A DNA stretch of 64,000 nucleotides from Blakeslea trispora (Eukaryota; Mucoromycota; Mucoromycetes; Mucorales; Choanephoraceae), in assembly GCA_025331445.1 (NCBI GenBank), contig JAIWNE010000012.1, positions 248,001 to 312,000 on the forward strand, given 5' to 3'. The position numbers and the translations under genes were made by a program. Shown in pieces: positions 1 to 8,733 of the stretch. Positions within the stretch are counted from its first letter, which is position 1; each line of letters opens with the position of its first letter. The notes under the pieces are model-generated. The model did no database searches and was not told the origin of the DNA. It was given only the letters and a program-made list of their open reading frames with translations.

Positions 1-282
1 TTAATGATCATCTTGTTACGGCCTAGATCCCACAATCATTCAGTCCATCTTGTACTTTTTAAAACAGGTACCAACTTACCATTAGGACCCATAGAAGTTC
101 TGACGACTTCGGATAGTTCGTGTGTGGCATCAATATTACGAAGAACAGCTTCTTCTACACCTTGTTGGAACTGATGAAGAAAGTTAGTCGAGATCATCTC
201 TCCTATGGGTTCATCTCTTTCTTACCTTGTAGCCATCTTTAAAGAGTTGAGGGAGAGTGCTTTTAGGTACACGCAATGCCAT
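1..282 (-). CDS. CCT8: CCT8, chaperonin TCP-1 theta subunit, 5' part only
   Basis: The gene runs off the left edge, so only the N-terminal exons are present. Splicing exons 282-226, 170-80 and 22-1 gives an open frame starting MALRVPKSTLPQLF and reaching a GPNGRNKMIIN segment. CCT subunits form the cytosolic TRiC ring that folds actin, tubulin and other proteins. The GPNGxNK element is the conserved nucleotide-binding loop of group II chaperonins, and the N-terminal MALxVPK start plus an EEAVLRNI segment is typical of the theta subunit. Both introns have GTAAG donors and are short (55 and 57 bases). The assignment to theta rather than another CCT subunit rests on the N-terminus, which differs strongly among subunits. 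Confidence 0.88.
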
Positions 283-1524
283 CTTGATCTAACGCGTTTT
301 TTTTATTAGTTAGAAAAAAAAAAAGGAGAAAAAAATTAAATATTAAAAAAAAGTTCCTCGAGTAAACCTGTCAATGTCAAACTCCGAGCTTCATATGTGT
401 GTGCGTATGTGTGTATGAGAGGCGCATTTCATGAGCTTATTATGAGCCCAATAAAGTGATGATAAGGATGCTTGAACAATAAAGATCTAGCGTCAATCTA
501 TGTATTTTTTTCATTCGCTTTTTTCCCTCTACAGGTACTCTTCAAACGTGTCACTTTATTTTAAAAGTAAGACTTCAAGACCACATGTTCTGAGCAGGAC
601 CTTGATATGACTATGATGATACTCCGATCAGATTCCAGCCAATGAAATAGTTTGTCAAGGTTGGGTAAATAATAGCTTGTCTATTACAAGATCTGCATTG
701 GAGGTTATTTCAGCAAAAACATTGTGTCTCGCCTGTTACTCGCTTCAAAAAAAGGGGCCTTCTTTGTGGTAGTGTTGAGGACATGCATTACTGGTTGTCT
801 ACCCCTTTATATATCTTTTGCTCAAGTTAATACTAGATATTGGACATTTAGAAACTTGGTACTTAAAAAGTGCATTTGTTAACCATTCCGTCTTTATAAT
901 CAACATTTTTGTATTCAAGCATAGTTCTGCATTATCTATAACTTGGTTCAAATAAGTTATTCTGAAGATTGAAAGTTTTAATTTAAGCTTTGATTATATA
1001 GGATCTTGTAAGCTAGTTTGTTTAGTGTCATTGACCTGTTATAGACAAGAAATATATCCGCTTGTTTTCAATATAAACAAGACAATGATCTTCATCCTCT
1101 AAAAAAAACATTGACGCATTAGAAACAAGATTGCCTTTTATTATTCTGACTAATACGCTCTTATTTACTCAAGTGATAAATTATGCCTCTCTTTTTGATT
1201 CTCAAGTGATTAGCTATCCTTTATTGTGCCAGAAAGAAGGGCTTGAAGTGAACAACAGCATCGCTCTAACTTGTAAAATAAACAAACACTACTGAAATGG
1301 GGAGGATTCATTGTTGCTTTTAGTTTGCCAACAAAAAGTTGACATACCTATAATAAAATCCTTAAAAAAGAAACAACAATATGCGTCTATTGTGCTGATG
1401 AGCTACAACATTACATTAAGTCATTTACTTGTGCACATTGTTTCTCTCTCTCTCTTTTTCTCTCTATTCTATATACACTATTCATCTTTTCTTATTTGAC
1501 TACTTTTTTTTTTCGTCTTCTGGA
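283..1524. other. intergenic stretch, promoter side of CCT8 and of the orphan gene
   Basis: AT-rich DNA between two divergently transcribed genes. I see no ORF with coding character. A CT-rich tract lies directly before the orphan gene start (about 1440-1522), as is common in front of fungal start codons. No tRNA or repeat was recognised. Confidence 0.5.
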
Positions 1525-1962
1525 ATGGATAAATCTCAAACACCTATATTGGCGCTAAAAAATGCAATTGTTTTCACTCAACAGATAAAAGAATTTCCAG
1601 TAACAAAGGGTGTGGGAGCACTTGTATGCTGCATTGCTCATTTGCCCGAACAAAGATGCAGTCTATTACTGAAAATACCTGACGACTTGATTTTCGATGC
1701 TATGGCTAACTTTTATAAACAATATGGGTTCAATCCAATGGACCACCAAAGGCTCGAGGTAGCTTACGTTTATGCTAAAGGAAGTCTTGGAGCAGTAGTG
1801 AAATGTATCCAAATAGTAGACTATCCATTTGTAGATCCTCTTTATACAGTTCTGTGTTCTCAATTTAGCTTTGTTGAACCTCTCAAGATGCATCCAGTAA
1901 AATTTAGGCTGTTACGCCATGTCTCTATAGCCTCTAGTTATAATCCTTTCGAAAACAAATGA
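1525..1962 (+). CDS. hypothetical single-exon protein, 145 aa
   Basis: I do not recognise the family. The frame is open further upstream to 1429, but that part translates the pyrimidine-rich leader, so the ATG at 1525 is the better start. The product is neutral to mildly basic and well mixed in composition. It has a short hydrophobic stretch near residues 30-38 (GVGALVCCIAHL) and no signal peptide or obvious motif. It looks like a compact globular protein, not a chance ORF, because its composition is balanced and it ends cleanly at TGA. The transposon begins only 48 bases after the stop codon, so its 3' UTR and terminator may lie in, or have been replaced by, transposon sequence. Confidence 0.5.
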   Translation: MDKSQTPILALKNAIVFTQQIKEFPVTKGVGALVCCIAHLPEQRCSLLLKIPDDLIFDAMANFYKQYGFNPMDHQRLEVAYVYAKGSLGAVVKCIQIVDYPFVDPLYTVLCSQFSFVEPLKMHPVKFRLLRHVSIASSYNPFENK

Positions 1963-2010
1963 TTCAGGACAAAGTGATTTATCTAAAGAAAAAAAACAAA
2001 TAAACAAATA

Positions 2011-2034
2011 GAGTGCGTCCAGTTTGTAATCGCC
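2011..2034 (+). repeat. left terminal inverted repeat, 24 bp
   Basis: Perfect inverted copy of 4902-4925, beginning GAGTGCGTCC and ending AATCGCC. It is preceded by TA at 2009-2010. Confidence 0.93.
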
Positions 2035-2396
2035 ACAGTTTGGTGGTGAAAATTTTTGGCACTTTTGGAGCAAAATAGCAACTTTTTTTTGCAGACAAAA
2101 TTAAAAAGCGAGGCCGACAATCTGTTCAAAATTTAATTCTCTATCGATCCTCGGCCTCCTTTTCTTTATATCTTGTCTCTATCTCGAGTTATTTTTTTTC
2201 ACTTCGACCTAAAAGTTCCTCTGATGTCTAATTATAGGCACACATAAGTTTCAACCAATAATATAGTAATTGGTGTTACAAGAACAAACTCCGATATATT
2301 AAAATGGTAGTTTGTGCTACATTGTCAGTCAGAATCCTAGTCTATTAAAATTGTTTAACAGAACTTTTTGTCTGTTCCTTTTTCGCAAAGTTTAAT

Positions 2397-4815
2397 ATGG
2401 GTCGTCCAAGCAAAAACCTTCAGAAGCTTAAAAAGTTCAACCAAGACAGACATAATCAAAAAGTTGAAGCTGAAAAAGCATTGGTATGGAATCAAGTGTC
2501 TTTTGAGTTGTGCAATTTAATTTAAAGATAGAACAATAAGATCGAAAATGAAGGCGTCTCTTCTATCGACGATACTTCGTTCGATTATGAAGACAACAGT
2601 AACTTTGAGTATCCTACTATTGAATCATGTTTCGACTTTGAATTTATTTCAGAGAGTGATGGTGAAGAAAGTTTAGAGATTGAATTAGAAATGTTAGACA
2701 ACATTGAAGATCAGAATACAAAGTGTTTGCATGACACTTTGAAATGGGACAACAACAACCCAGAAATCAACAAGAAAAGAAAACATGCAAGAACTTTTCA
2801 ATTGACCGACAGAGCGATCAGAAAAAGAAAGCAAAAAAATAGGATGATGGCAGAAGGCTCATCAAAAATATCTGATTATTTTCAGATTTCTAAGGAACAG
2901 TCTGCTGAAGTCAGAGCCGATGAAGAAGAAGAGGAAGTAGAAGAAGCTGACGTCTTGGATATCTCCAGTGCTATCAGTAAGCTTAGTGAGTTGCTGAAGT
3001 CAGTAGCAAACTCCCGAGTTGTCCAAACTTTGCATGGCCATTATGATACCTTTCGCTATCAAGCTGTTCTTGCCTACCTCAAGCGCATCAAAGATGGAAA
3101 AGGTGCCATGGAGGCAAGCCAAGAAGCAGCAGCTACAACCTGGTTGTCCCCATCCGAGTCTTATCACGCAAAGAGTATTCGCATGTGGACTAAGGCTCTT
3201 CTTAAGACTGGAGATATCCCTGTCTTAAGACAAGGCAAGTTCGCTAAGCGAGTGTCGCTGTTTTTAGATGAGGACATCAAGCAGAGATGCCTTGACTGGT
3301 TAAGAGAAACAAAGCCCAATCAGCGATCAACAAGAGGCTTAGTTGACCATGTGAGAAAGGTGATATTGCCTGATGTTTTGAGCACAAGCATAATAAGTGA
3401 AGAGCTAGGAAACAAGCTTAAGTCTCTGAGCCAAACCACAGTTTCAAAATACCTGAAACTGTGGGGCTTTGACTACAAGAGTACTGGCAAAGACTTTATG
3501 TACATCGATGGTCATGAAAAACAAGATGTAAAGGAATATCGTCTTCAATGGGCAAGACAGATGATGGAGTGGAAGAAGAGGATGGAGTTTTATCCATATG
3601 GTAATGAAGAAGAGGTTGTTCAACCAACCCTTCTAGATGAAGAAAAGAAGGTAGTTCTTGTCACTCATGATGAGAGCACCTTCTATGCCAACGATGGAAA
3701 GAAGACTCGCTGGCAATTACCTACCGAATCGGCTATATTGCCTAAAGGCCAGGGCAAGTCTGTCATGGTGTCAGAATTCATGTGCGCTTGCCATGGTACT
3801 ATGAAGGCTTTGGTCAACGGGGAAGAGAGGTCATCAAGAACGATTTTCTATCCAGGGGGAGACAACTGGTGGAAATGTGAGGACCTCAATGCACAACTCA
3901 AGGAGGATGTACTTCCGCTCTTTGAGTTGTTGCATCCTGACTGTATTGGTTTGTTTGCTTTTGATCAAAGTCAAAATCATCGTGCATTTGGCAATGATGC
4001 CTTACTTGCGAGTAGAATGTCTTCTGGGGAAATCCCCTACAAAGCAGAATCACCCTATCGCTTTCGAGACGGCTTCTACAGAGATCCAGAATCAGATCAA
4101 GCCATGATACAAAGCATGTACTTCATGCGCAATATTGATTTTAGGAAATTCAAGACTGAATTTAAAAGACTCAAGCCCCAAGTAGGACCAAGAAAGCGTT
4201 TTGGAACAGAAAATGCTTTGAGAACTTTTTTAGTACAAAAGCTACAGTTCCCTAGACCCGTAAGTTTTTTTTTTTTTGCAATTACAAAAAATCAACTCTC
4301 CGATAACTTTTAACTCATCATCCTAGGTTGAGTACTTTAAAGGCACTTTCCAAATCCTTTTGGAAAGACGGCTCATTCAAAAAGACTGTTCGCTCTTGAA
4401 AAAATGTAATGATGAGCATACTGGTGACAAATGTTGTCTATAGAAAATACTGTCGGCACAAGATGATTTTGTTAACCAAAAGTCAATCCTAGAAGAAACA
4501 ATCATCAACAATGGCCATATGATGGCACTCTATCCAAAGTATCATTGCGAAACCAATTGGATTGAGCGACACTGGGCCGAGTCCAAACGCATTGCTCGTC
4601 TTGAGTGTGACTACACGTTTAAGGGGCTTAAGGATAACATCCATAAGTTCCTAGACAGTAATCAGGTTACCAATGGTACAAAGACAATTAGAAAATGGCA
4701 AAACCTTGCTTATCGGTATATAGAAGCATATAGCCAAGGTCATGATGCCATCGAGACAAATGAGCTTGTCAAAAATTTTTCTAAAACATACAAAAGTCAT
4801 AGAAAGCTCATATAA
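2397..4815 (+). pseudogene. DDE transposase with one in-frame stop
   Basis: Exons 2397-2483, 2532-4259 and 4327-4815 join in one frame of about 767 codons. The frame is interrupted by a single TAG at 4441-4443 (codon 644). The N-terminus starts MGRPSKNLQKLKKF, followed by an acidic stretch and a basic KRKHARTF...RKRKQKNR nuclear-localisation-like region. A SKISDYFQ motif near residue 142 resembles a PCNA-binding box. The catalytic core shows THDEST (Asp about 409), FAFDQSQNHRAF (Asp about 507) and CETNWIERHW (Glu about 685), the DDE pattern with the NxIExxW signature of IS630/Tc1-type enzymes. The stop falls between the second Asp and the Glu, so the encoded protein would lack the third catalytic residue. 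No in-frame intron removes it: the nearest GT...AG pair is 38 bases and shifts the frame. It could be a sequencing or strain-specific difference. Confidence 0.82.
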
Positions 4816-4901
4816 ATAAAAAAAAATCCAGTATAGACAAATTTTAAGGTGCGATTTTAATCGGCGACGAAAGGGGTCAAAAGTTCCTCTAAAAAATTAT
4901 T

Positions 4902-4925
4902 GGCGATTACAAACTGGACGCACTC
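4902..4925 (-). repeat. right terminal inverted repeat, 24 bp
   Basis: Perfect inverted copy of 2011-2034, starting GGCGATTAC and ending GGACGCACTC. It is followed by TA at 4926-4927. Confidence 0.93.
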
Positions 4926-4927
4926 TA

Positions 4928-6467
4928 CGAGTTCTTTTTTATCACAAAAATGTATGCATGAAAAGTATCGTATCAATGCGCTCATCAGATAGATACAGCA
5001 GCTGAGGCGTATAGTTGATGAGTTCAAGTCTAAAACATATAGTCAACAGGATGAGAAAGGGGGGAGATGAAGTTTATTGAGGACACTTTGTAAGCTGAGA
5101 GAGGCGATTGAGTGAGCCAAACTATGCTCATTTAGCCTTGGGGACCCAAGGTGCCTAAACCAAAATGTCTCTCTTTATGCGCCAATCAAAATGGTACATG
5201 AATATACATTTACTAGTACAGTTAATCCTCATCAAGCCAAGATATGAATATTGTAAGAAAAGAAGAAACGGAGCTGGTCAAGATCAATTAAGATATGAGA
5301 AAAAAGTACTAGTATGAACAGGATACTAATAGCTCCATACTCTACTTCAATAGTTCACCTACTCAAAATCTTGAAGAATAAATACACTTTGAGAAACTCC
5401 AAAAGTATGACTAATATGATCAGTCTAGAATTTCATCTAGGGGTTCTAAACATAAGGGCATGTGTATTTTTTTACCGCATTTTCCTGTGCTCAATCTTAT
5501 TTAACAGCTTAGGTATATGGTTGAAAAAAGAAAGAAATTGTTAAAGAGCCTTTGACTGCAAGAATAGTTGATGTCCTCTCAAAGATTGCTTCCTTGTTAG
5601 TACGTGCAATCTATTTTCGGAAATAGTGTAAAACGTTTTACATTAAATATAAATCGTGGCTTAGAGACATACTACTTCTTTATTTCGGGCAACTTTAAAA
5701 AAGTACGCCCAGTGTTACACACACTTTTGGAAACAAGAAACTCTATTTTTCTGCTGTAGATTAATTTGGCTTTCTGATGATAGCAATCATAGGATTCATA
5801 GTCTTTTGAGAACAAAGTTTCTAATAATAAAGAAAATAAAGAAACAGTGGCTACTTTGTGCTCTCTTCTCCATAACCAACACACCTGACTTTGTTGATAT
5901 CGTCATTTATTAACGTTAGACAAAGATAATCAACTATTTTTTTTTTTAGAACTTTCTTTGTTTCTTAGCCTGAACAATAATAAATTAATTTGTACAGAGT
6001 CTCCAGTCCTAATTGATCGGGTTCCAATACTGCTTTTTCGATGTTTAAGATGTAGTCATAGATTGTCTTTTGTTCCTTGATGCTTACCTTCAAGCATGCC
6101 TTGCCTTGCTATGACTGTTGTGTTGTAAAGGAAACAACAGTTTGGAGTAAAATAAGAGCTTGTTTTAGACTCGGTCAAGACATTTGTGAAAAAAAAATGA
6201 GTTGCCTAAATAAAAAAAATTGACTAAAGAGGCAACTAAGTAATTTAGACATGATCGCGTTACTTCTTTTTTTTTTGTTTTGATACATGAAAATATAAAT
6301 GATCCTTTTTTTTATTATGAAGTGTATGTATGTATAAGGAGAGAATGAGAAGCTATATACATTGGGTGTGTATATTATGTAAAAAATGCTTGAATACAAA
6401 TGATTCTGGTATTTTTATATCTACAAAAATAGAAAAAATTGTGGGGGAAAAGAGGGGATTTTTTTTT
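4928..6467. other. gene-free stretch
   Basis: AT-rich DNA between the transposon and the phosphatase gene. ORFs here are short and of biased composition. The only coding-like piece is on the minus strand at 5965-6105 and is listed separately. Confidence 0.5.
5965..6105 (-). pseudogene. possible terminal exon or exon relic, unknown protein
   Basis: The minus strand is open for about 47 codons after a TCATAG that could be a splice acceptor. It encodes a balanced, helix-like peptide containing IKEQKTIYDYIL and LETLYKLIYY, ending at TAA (5967-5965). Its composition looks coding, unlike the surrounding AT-rich DNA. No convincing upstream exon or GTAAG donor was found within about 150 bases. It may be a decayed gene end, or the last exon of a gene with an unusual upstream structure. 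No family is recognised. Confidence 0.22.
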
Positions 6468-7442
6468 TTAGTAACAAACAGAAGGGTTGGCGGGTTCATT
6501 TAGATCCAAAGTCACTTTCTTGGATTTCCACCATTCCATTGGTTCTTGTGGTTGTGGTTGTTGAAACAGTGATTTGGACAGTTTACGCTTCCAAGTACCA
6601 GATTTACAGATAGATGAGGCTCTTGATAAGAAATTGGTTGTGTTCTCCTTGATTTCCATTGTGTCAGCAGCAGAAGTCAAAGCTTGTTCAAATTCTCGCA
6701 ATTGAAAGAGAAGACTGAGGTTAGGATTGATAGCTGGTGCCAATTGTTTGACATGATCATAAGCTTCTTGCATAGGCAATCGAAAGGTCTTCATCACATA
6801 GGCAATAATCACAGTAGCCGAGCGAGCAACACCACATTGACAGTGCACCAAAATAGTCTGACCAGCAGCACGAGCACGATCAATGATTTCCATTGCCTTC
6901 ATAAGTTCGCTCACCAAGTTATCTTGATGGTGTTCCCAAGGGAGTTTTTGATAAGCAATCACTTCATTGTGTTGTGTTGTATTCATAGGAAAATCATTGA
7001 GAGTGGAGATGCTGGAGACAGTGCTGATAGAAGAAGCCTTCGAGAGTGAGGGAGAAGGTGTAAGTGGCTCATCCAACATGTCATCCATGGATTGAAACAA
7101 GTGATGATAGGGGTTGTTGACTTCAGCAGCTACATTCAGAATAGCTTGAACATGAAGGTGTTTTAAGTGATCTAAGTCTAGTGTGTTTTTTTCGTTGCCC
7201 AAATACAAGTTGGACATGATCTTGGCTGGGCCTAAAGGATATGCATTCAAGTTGTCCTTTTGTTGAAATGTGGCTGTTCTGATTGGCTCAGCGGCGAAAA
7301 GACTCTTTGTTGCTTCGGGTGTTAAACATAAAGACAAGTTCTTGTTTCTCTTGCGGCGACTAGCTAATCCACTTGATGTAGATACAGATGGTGCAATTGA
7401 AGAAAGTGACAATCTCTTTGTGTTGGCATATGTGTTGTTCAT
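6468..7442 (-). CDS. dual-specificity protein phosphatase, 324 aa
   Basis: Single-exon gene. The signature HCQCGVARSAT (Cys201, Arg207) is the HCxxGxxRS active-site loop of dual-specificity phosphatases, which hydrolyse phospho-Tyr and phospho-Ser/Thr. The fold begins near residue 72 (PAKIMSNLYLG). A Ser/Thr-rich insert of about 35 residues (123-158) interrupts it. The general acid is probably Asp174, after PWEHHQ. Residues 29-40 contain a basic cluster followed by LSLCL, which fits a MAP-kinase docking site and suggests an Msg5/Pmp1-type MAPK phosphatase. The N-terminal 60 residues are otherwise Ser-rich and probably disordered. The cytosolic or nuclear MAPK role is inferred from the docking motif and family. 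Confidence 0.87.
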   Translation of the reverse strand: MNNTYANTKRLSLSSIAPSVSTSSGLASRRKRNKNLSLCLTPEATKSLFAAEPIRTATFQQKDNLNAYPLGPAKIMSNLYLGNEKNTLDLDHLKHLHVQAILNVAAEVNNPYHHLFQSMDDMLDEPLTPSPSLSKASSISTVSSISTLNDFPMNTTQHNEVIAYQKLPWEHHQDNLVSELMKAMEIIDRARAAGQTILVHCQCGVARSATVIIAYVMKTFRLPMQEAYDHVKQLAPAINPNLSLLFQLREFEQALTSAADTMEIKENTTNFLSRASSICKSGTWKRKLSKSLFQQPQPQEPMEWWKSKKVTLDLNEPANPSVCY

Positions 7443-8240
7443 TTTATTATTAGTATTATTATTATTAGTGTGAAGTGGTATAGAAGAGAGAATAATAAGA
7501 AAAAAAAAACCAGAGAATAAGATAAATGAAGCCCTTTATATATTCTTTCTTAGTAGTCAGAAAAAAAAAAATCTAAATTAATTAGCAATGTACCCAATTA
7601 AATTTACTTCCATTAATTAAACACCCTTCCCTCCCCCCCCTTTTTTTTCCCTCTTTTTTTTCTGCCACCTTAAATCCCTTTCTCTCTCGCTCTCTTATGG
7701 CTATATTTATCCGCTTTTATGTATACGTATATTGATTGACATATATATATATTGATTACCATAGAAACTCCTTCTTTAGTTGAAACTTGCTATAGATACG
7801 ATCTATGGCAGAAACACGACCACTCTTATTTCGAATATTTACTTCTCTTATTGCTGTAGGACAAGAGATTTTTCACAAATAAGGTAAATGTTTATTTACA
7901 ATCTTTTGTTGTTCCGGACAATAAATACGTTTCAATATCAGTAACATGATATAGTCCTGTTTGACAACAACAACTTTAATATAAGAAAGTCAAATAGTAG
8001 CTTAATGAGATTAGCTTCAATATAACCTTCAGCCAATCTATGTTACCTTCGACTAAGCCCCCCCTCTCTCAACATTGATTTATCAGAGAACACAAATGAG
8101 CGAAGTAAATCAATGACAGCTTCATTTGGATAGGCGAAATAAATAAATTAAAGTTCCCGCTTAAGAAGTATTTAGTATTTGCTAATCATAATGAAGTCAA
8201 GATCAAATCATCTTTTTCTTGTGTAAATTATATGCGTTAC
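7443..8240. promoter_or_regulatory. upstream region of the phosphatase gene
   Basis: Contains an ATT-rich microsatellite directly upstream of the start codon (7443-7470), A/T runs and CT-rich tracts (7620-7700) and a TATATATATA run near 7742. No defined operator was recognised. Confidence 0.4.
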
Positions 8241-8733
8241 ACCAAAGGGCGACTTTTTCGAAAAAAAAAAAGGCGGCCAATAAAAAAAAAACATAGTTCA
8301 ATTTCGCGAAGGGCGGCGTTAGAAATTTGAACCATCAATCATTAATGAACAACGCTTTTATTCATTAAAAGATAATCCAATGGTATTGTATACTGTAATG
8401 GCAAACTTTTGAGAGAGATCAAGAAATGAATACTCACAAGCATATACCATGATTATAATAGTTATGGTTTATTCAGACACAATAGACTTTTTTTTTTATA
8501 TGTCAATACAGCCATAGTTGTTATGATGAGGTTGCTGCTATAGTTTTAGATGGTGGCGGCGGCAAACATCATAGAGGTCTATTGCGCGCAATTCTTTGAT
8601 TGGTTTGTGGTGCCTTTATGTCTTATGAATATATATCACTTTTCAAGTTACTACCAAGTCTTGAATCAAATGTTAATGAGGAAAAACTTAACCAAACTAT
8701 GATTGTTATTTTTTTTATTGGCCGCCCTTTGGT
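8241..8733. repeat. imperfect inverted-repeat segment, about 0.5 kb
   Basis: ACCAAAGGGCG at 8241-8251 is the reverse complement of 8723-8733. A GGCGGCCAATAAAAAAAA word at 8272-8289 is mirrored at 8709-8726. The left end carries an extra A/T-rich insert of about 20 bases between the two words. There is no clear target-site duplication and no coding content. It could be a short non-autonomous element (MITE-like) or a local inverted duplication. Confidence 0.4.

Larger units (their letters stand above)
2011..4925 (+). mobile_element. TA-flanked DDE transposon (IS630/Tc1/mariner-like), 2.9 kb
   Basis: The first 24 bases (2011-2034) and last 24 bases (4902-4925) are perfect inverted repeats beginning GAGTGCGTCC. 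The element is bordered by TA on both sides (2009-2010 and 4926-4927), as expected of TA target-site duplication in the IS630/Tc1/mariner superfamily. Inside lies one long transposase gene on the plus strand. Sequence just inside the repeats diverges between the two ends. A smaller inverted repeat (GAGGCCGA at 2110-2117 and its complement at 2151-2158) sits in the left untranslated part. Perfect ends and an almost intact gene suggest a recent insertion. Confidence 0.88.

Noticed and set aside
4403..4443. Short intron that would remove the transposase stop
   Set aside because: The only nearby GT...AG pair spans 38 bases and shifts the frame; a 20-base alternative is too short.
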